Source: Streptosporangiaceae bacterium
GTDB taxonomy: Bacteria; Actinomycetota; Actinomycetes; Streptosporangiales; Streptosporangiaceae
Length of the DNA: 8,273 nucleotides
Assembly (NCBI GenBank): GCA_030045215.1
Contig: JASIBJ010000776.1
Span: forward strand, 1 to 8,273
Reading direction: 5' to 3'
Below, in pieces: positions 6,653 to 8,273 of this stretch (the first letter of the stretch is position 1; every line of letters starts with the position of its first letter). Made by a program: the position numbers and the translations under genes. The notes beneath the pieces were generated by a model, which was not told where the DNA came from, ran no database searches, and worked only from the letters and a program-made list of their open reading frames with translations.

Positions 6653-6682
6653 TTGACGGCAATCAAGCTACTCGCATACAAT
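6653..6682 (+). promoter_or_regulatory. Promoter of the FAD oxidoreductase / ThDP enzyme genes
   Basis: TTGACG (6653-6658, five of six), an 18-base spacer and TACAAT (6677-6682, five of six) make a strong sigma-70-type promoter with a start near 6689, giving a leader of about 63 bases before GTG 6752. The -35 directly abuts the putative TTG start codon of the opposite-strand racemase gene. Confidence 0.6.
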
Positions 6683-6693
6683 CCGGCATGCAA
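6665..6693 (-). promoter_or_regulatory. Possible promoter of the racemase gene
   Basis: Minus-strand TTGCAT (6693-6688), a 17-base spacer and TAGCTT (6670-6665, TANNNT type) would start transcription near 6658. The 5' leader would be only a few bases before TTG 6652 or GTG 6649, consistent with the missing ribosome site. The -35 match is limited to TTG, so this is tentative. Confidence 0.35.
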
Positions 6694-6707
6694 GATTGGC
6701 TACATTT

Positions 6708-6723
6708 GGGTAGTCTCGTACCC
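6708..6723 (+). promoter_or_regulatory. Short dyad in the oxidoreductase 5' leader
   Basis: GGGTA (6708-6712) and TACCC (6719-6723) are perfect 5-base arms around a 6-base loop, about 20-35 bases after the predicted transcription start. It could be an RNA hairpin or a repressor half-site pair; the sequence does not decide. Confidence 0.3.
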
Positions 6724-6736
6724 GCCGTGCCGATGA

Positions 6737-6751
6737 GAGGTCCTGGGCCTC
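6737..6751 (+). promoter_or_regulatory. Hairpin over the oxidoreductase ribosome binding site
   Basis: GAGGTC (6737-6742) can pair with GGCCTC (6746-6751) as six pairs, one of them G-U, around the loop CTG. The 5' arm contains most of the GAGAGG Shine-Dalgarno sequence (6735-6740), and the 3' arm ends directly before the GTG start codon at 6752. If formed, it would hinder ribosome loading. Confidence 0.35.
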
Positions 6752-7909
6752 GTGAGCGCTCTGACTCGCGGTGACCGGGTGATCGTCGTGGGCGCTGGCA
6801 TCGTCGGCGTCTCGATCGCTTACCACCTTGCCCGCATGGGACACCCCGACGTGATCGTGCTTGATCGCGGGCTGGTGGGCGAGGGCTCAACGGCGAAGGC
6901 GACCGGCGCGATCCGGCAGCAGTTCACTTCCGAGATCAATGCCGCGCTGATGCACCGGTCGGTCAGCGCGTTCACCCGGCTGTCCGACGAGACCGGCGAG
7001 CCGTTCGAGTTCCGTCAGCACGGCTACATGTTCCTGCTGACGACTGGTGATCAGATGTCGGCATTCGGCACCGCGGTGGCCATGCAGAACGGACTGGGCA
7101 TTCCGAGCCGGATGCTCGCCCCTGATGAAGTACGTGAGTTGTACCCGCAGCTGTCGCCTGATGGATTGCTGGGCGCGACGTACTGCGCGACCGACGGCTC
7201 AGGATCACCAACCGACGCCGCTGGCGCCTACGCCAGGTCGGGCCGGAGGCTCGGGGTCAGCATCAGGACACGGTGCGCTGTGGAGGGCTTTCTGACCGGG
7301 CCCGACGGCCAGGTGCGCGGGGTCAGGACCGGCAGCGGCGACATCGAGGGCGAGGTAACCGTGCTCGCCGCCGGACCGCAGTCGCGGGCTCTCGGCCGGG
7401 CGGCGGGGGTGGAACTCGCCGTCTCCCCGCACCGGCGGCAGGTCTTCGTGATCGACGCGCCGGCCTGGCTGCACCGGGACCTGCCGTTCACCGTCGACCT
7501 GGCCACCGGGGCGTACCTGCACCCGGAGGCGGGCCGCGGCCTGATCGGCGGTACCGACCGCCACACCGCGGAAGGCACGGACACCGCCCTCGACTGGCAG
7601 TTGCTCCCGCCGTTGCTCGAAGCGCTCACCGTGCGCTGGCCATCGCTGGCGGCTGCGCGGGTCGCGTCGGGGTGGGCCGGGCTGCGGGAGATGACCCCGG
7701 ACGATCACGCCCTGGTCGGCCCGGTCACTGCGGCGCCCGGACTTTGGGCGGCCACCGGCTTTTCTGGCCACGGCTTCATGCAGTCACCGGCCATCGGCGA
7801 GGCCGTGGCTCAGCTGCTGCTGACGGGCCGCAGTGACGTTGATCTCGGCCCGCTCCGGCCCGAGCGGTTCGCGGCCGGGCAGGCAATCGCCGAGTCAGGG
7901 GTCTTCTAG
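6752..7909 (+). CDS. FAD-dependent oxidoreductase, DAO family (sarcosine oxidase beta/D-amino-acid dehydrogenase-like)
   Basis: Predicted cytoplasmic flavoprotein that oxidises a C-N bond of an amino acid or N-methylated amino acid to an imine. The 385-residue product has the FAD-binding Rossmann motif VVGAGIVG (residues 12-19) with the ribose-binding acidic residue D38 (VIVLDRG). These are followed by STAKATGAIRQQFTS (46-60), the second conserved block of DAO proteins of the sarcosine/dimethylglycine type. The C-terminal flavin signature ATGFSGHGFMQSPAIGE (334-350) is complete. A conserved GWAGLREMTPDDHALVG block (307-323) precedes it. The length matches single-chain members and SoxB-like subunits; no SoxA, G or D partners are in the window. 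The GTG start at 6752 follows GAGAGG at 11 bases and is the only suitable start before the Rossmann strand. The TAG stop is immediately followed by the next gene's ATG. The exact substrate is unknown. Confidence 0.9.
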   Translation: MSALTRGDRVIVVGAGIVGVSIAYHLARMGHPDVIVLDRGLVGEGSTAKATGAIRQQFTSEINAALMHRSVSAFTRLSDETGEPFEFRQHGYMFLLTTGDQMSAFGTAVAMQNGLGIPSRMLAPDEVRELYPQLSPDGLLGATYCATDGSGSPTDAAGAYARSGRRLGVSIRTRCAVEGFLTGPDGQVRGVRTGSGDIEGEVTVLAAGPQSRALGRAAGVELAVSPHRRQVFVIDAPAWLHRDLPFTVDLATGAYLHPEAGRGLIGGTDRHTAEGTDTALDWQLLPPLLEALTVRWPSLAAARVASGWAGLREMTPDDHALVGPVTAAPGLWAATGFSGHGFMQSPAIGEAVAQLLLTGRSDVDLGPLRPERFAAGQAIAESGVF

Positions 7910-8273
7910 ATGCCATCCGAGACAGGACACGACGTGACCGCGCTTCCGCAACCCGTGCCGGTACCAGCCGAGCCGGTCACCGGGTTCCGGGGCGCCGACC
8001 TTCTCGCCGAGGCGCTCATCGCGGCCGGCATCGATACTCTCTTCGGCGTGCCCGGCGACACCGGCGTCATCTTCTACGACGCGCTGTACGCACGCCAGGA
8101 CCGGCTACGGCATGTGCTGGCCAGGGACGAGCGCCACGCCGGGGCTATGGCCGACGCCTACGCGCGGATCCGAAACCGGGTGGGCGTCGTGGAGGTGTCC
8201 AGCGGCGGTGGCACCACCTATGTCATCGGCAGTCTCGGTGAAGCCAGCGCCGCCGGAGTGCCGGTACTAGTCA
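7910..8273 (+). CDS. ThDP-dependent enzyme, acetolactate-synthase-like, 3'-truncated by window edge
   Basis: The first 121 codons of a thiamine-diphosphate enzyme of the IlvB/pyruvate oxidase/2-oxoacid decarboxylase superfamily, which cleaves or condenses 2-oxo acids. After a Pro/Val-rich leader of about 25 residues comes the N-terminal PYR domain: ADLLAEALIAAGIDTLFGVPGD (29-50), written in one block of family sequence, then ARDERHAGAMADAYAR (71-86). E74 there corresponds to the glutamate that activates the cofactor's aminopyrimidine. Next is SSGGGTTYVIGSLGEA (97-112), where acetolactate synthases have SGPGATN, so a decarboxylase or another branch is as likely as a synthase. The ATG directly abuts the oxidoreductase TAG, and AGGGG (7897-7901) eight bases before it is a good ribosome site, so the two are co-translated. 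The frame runs open off the right edge; central and C-terminal domains are not visible. Confidence 0.88.
   Translation, partial: MPSETGHDVTALPQPVPVPAEPVTGFRGADLLAEALIAAGIDTLFGVPGDTGVIFYDALYARQDRLRHVLARDERHAGAMADAYARIRNRVGVVEVSSGGGTTYVIGSLGEASAAGVPVLV

Noticed and set aside
1..8273. CRISPR arrays, insertion sequences, tRNA or rRNA genes
   Set aside because: No regularly spaced direct repeats, terminal inverted repeats with a transposase, or structural RNA sequence was seen on reading both strands.

Overview
The window reads as a chromosomal segment of a GC-rich actinomycete. The evidence is G/C-heavy third codon positions, frequent GTG starts, 0 to 5 base gene junctions, the actinobacterial style of the CtaD C-terminus, and TANNNT-type -10 boxes. 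No rRNA, tRNA, CRISPR array, transposase or integrase is visible. The genus cannot be fixed from the sequence. Functional names come from motif recognition by eye, with no database search.

Region 1 (1-2919, + strand) is one tight cluster. It holds the 3' part of a haem-copper oxidase subunit I gene (ctaD), a delta-9-type membrane acyl desaturase whose GTG start overlaps the ctaD stop, and a small SRPBCC/START-like protein five bases further on. Region 2 (2935-4261, - strand) holds a cupin thiol (cysteine-type) dioxygenase and a Pro/Thr/Ser-rich protein with PDG repeats. A well-formed 22-codon leader ORF with a strong ribosome binding site ends two bases before the dioxygenase start. The repeat-protein gene looks leaderless.

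Region 3 (about 4430 to the right edge) looks like an amino-acid or peptide catabolic locus. It contains an M24 metallopeptidase behind a good TTGACA promoter, a convergent Asp/Glu (hydantoin) racemase-family gene, and a divergent pair of coupled genes: a DAO-family FAD oxidoreductase and the start of a ThDP enzyme of the acetolactate-synthase type, cut by the window end. A plausible but unproven chain is release of an amino acid or N-substituted amino acid, stereochemical adjustment, flavin oxidation, then ThDP-dependent processing of the 2-oxo product.

No unmistakably new defence or mobile system was found. The most notable unexplained items are the leader ORF before the dioxygenase, the PDG-repeat protein with its leaderless promoter, the interlocked divergent promoters at 6653-6693, and the hairpin that would cover the oxidoreductase ribosome binding site.
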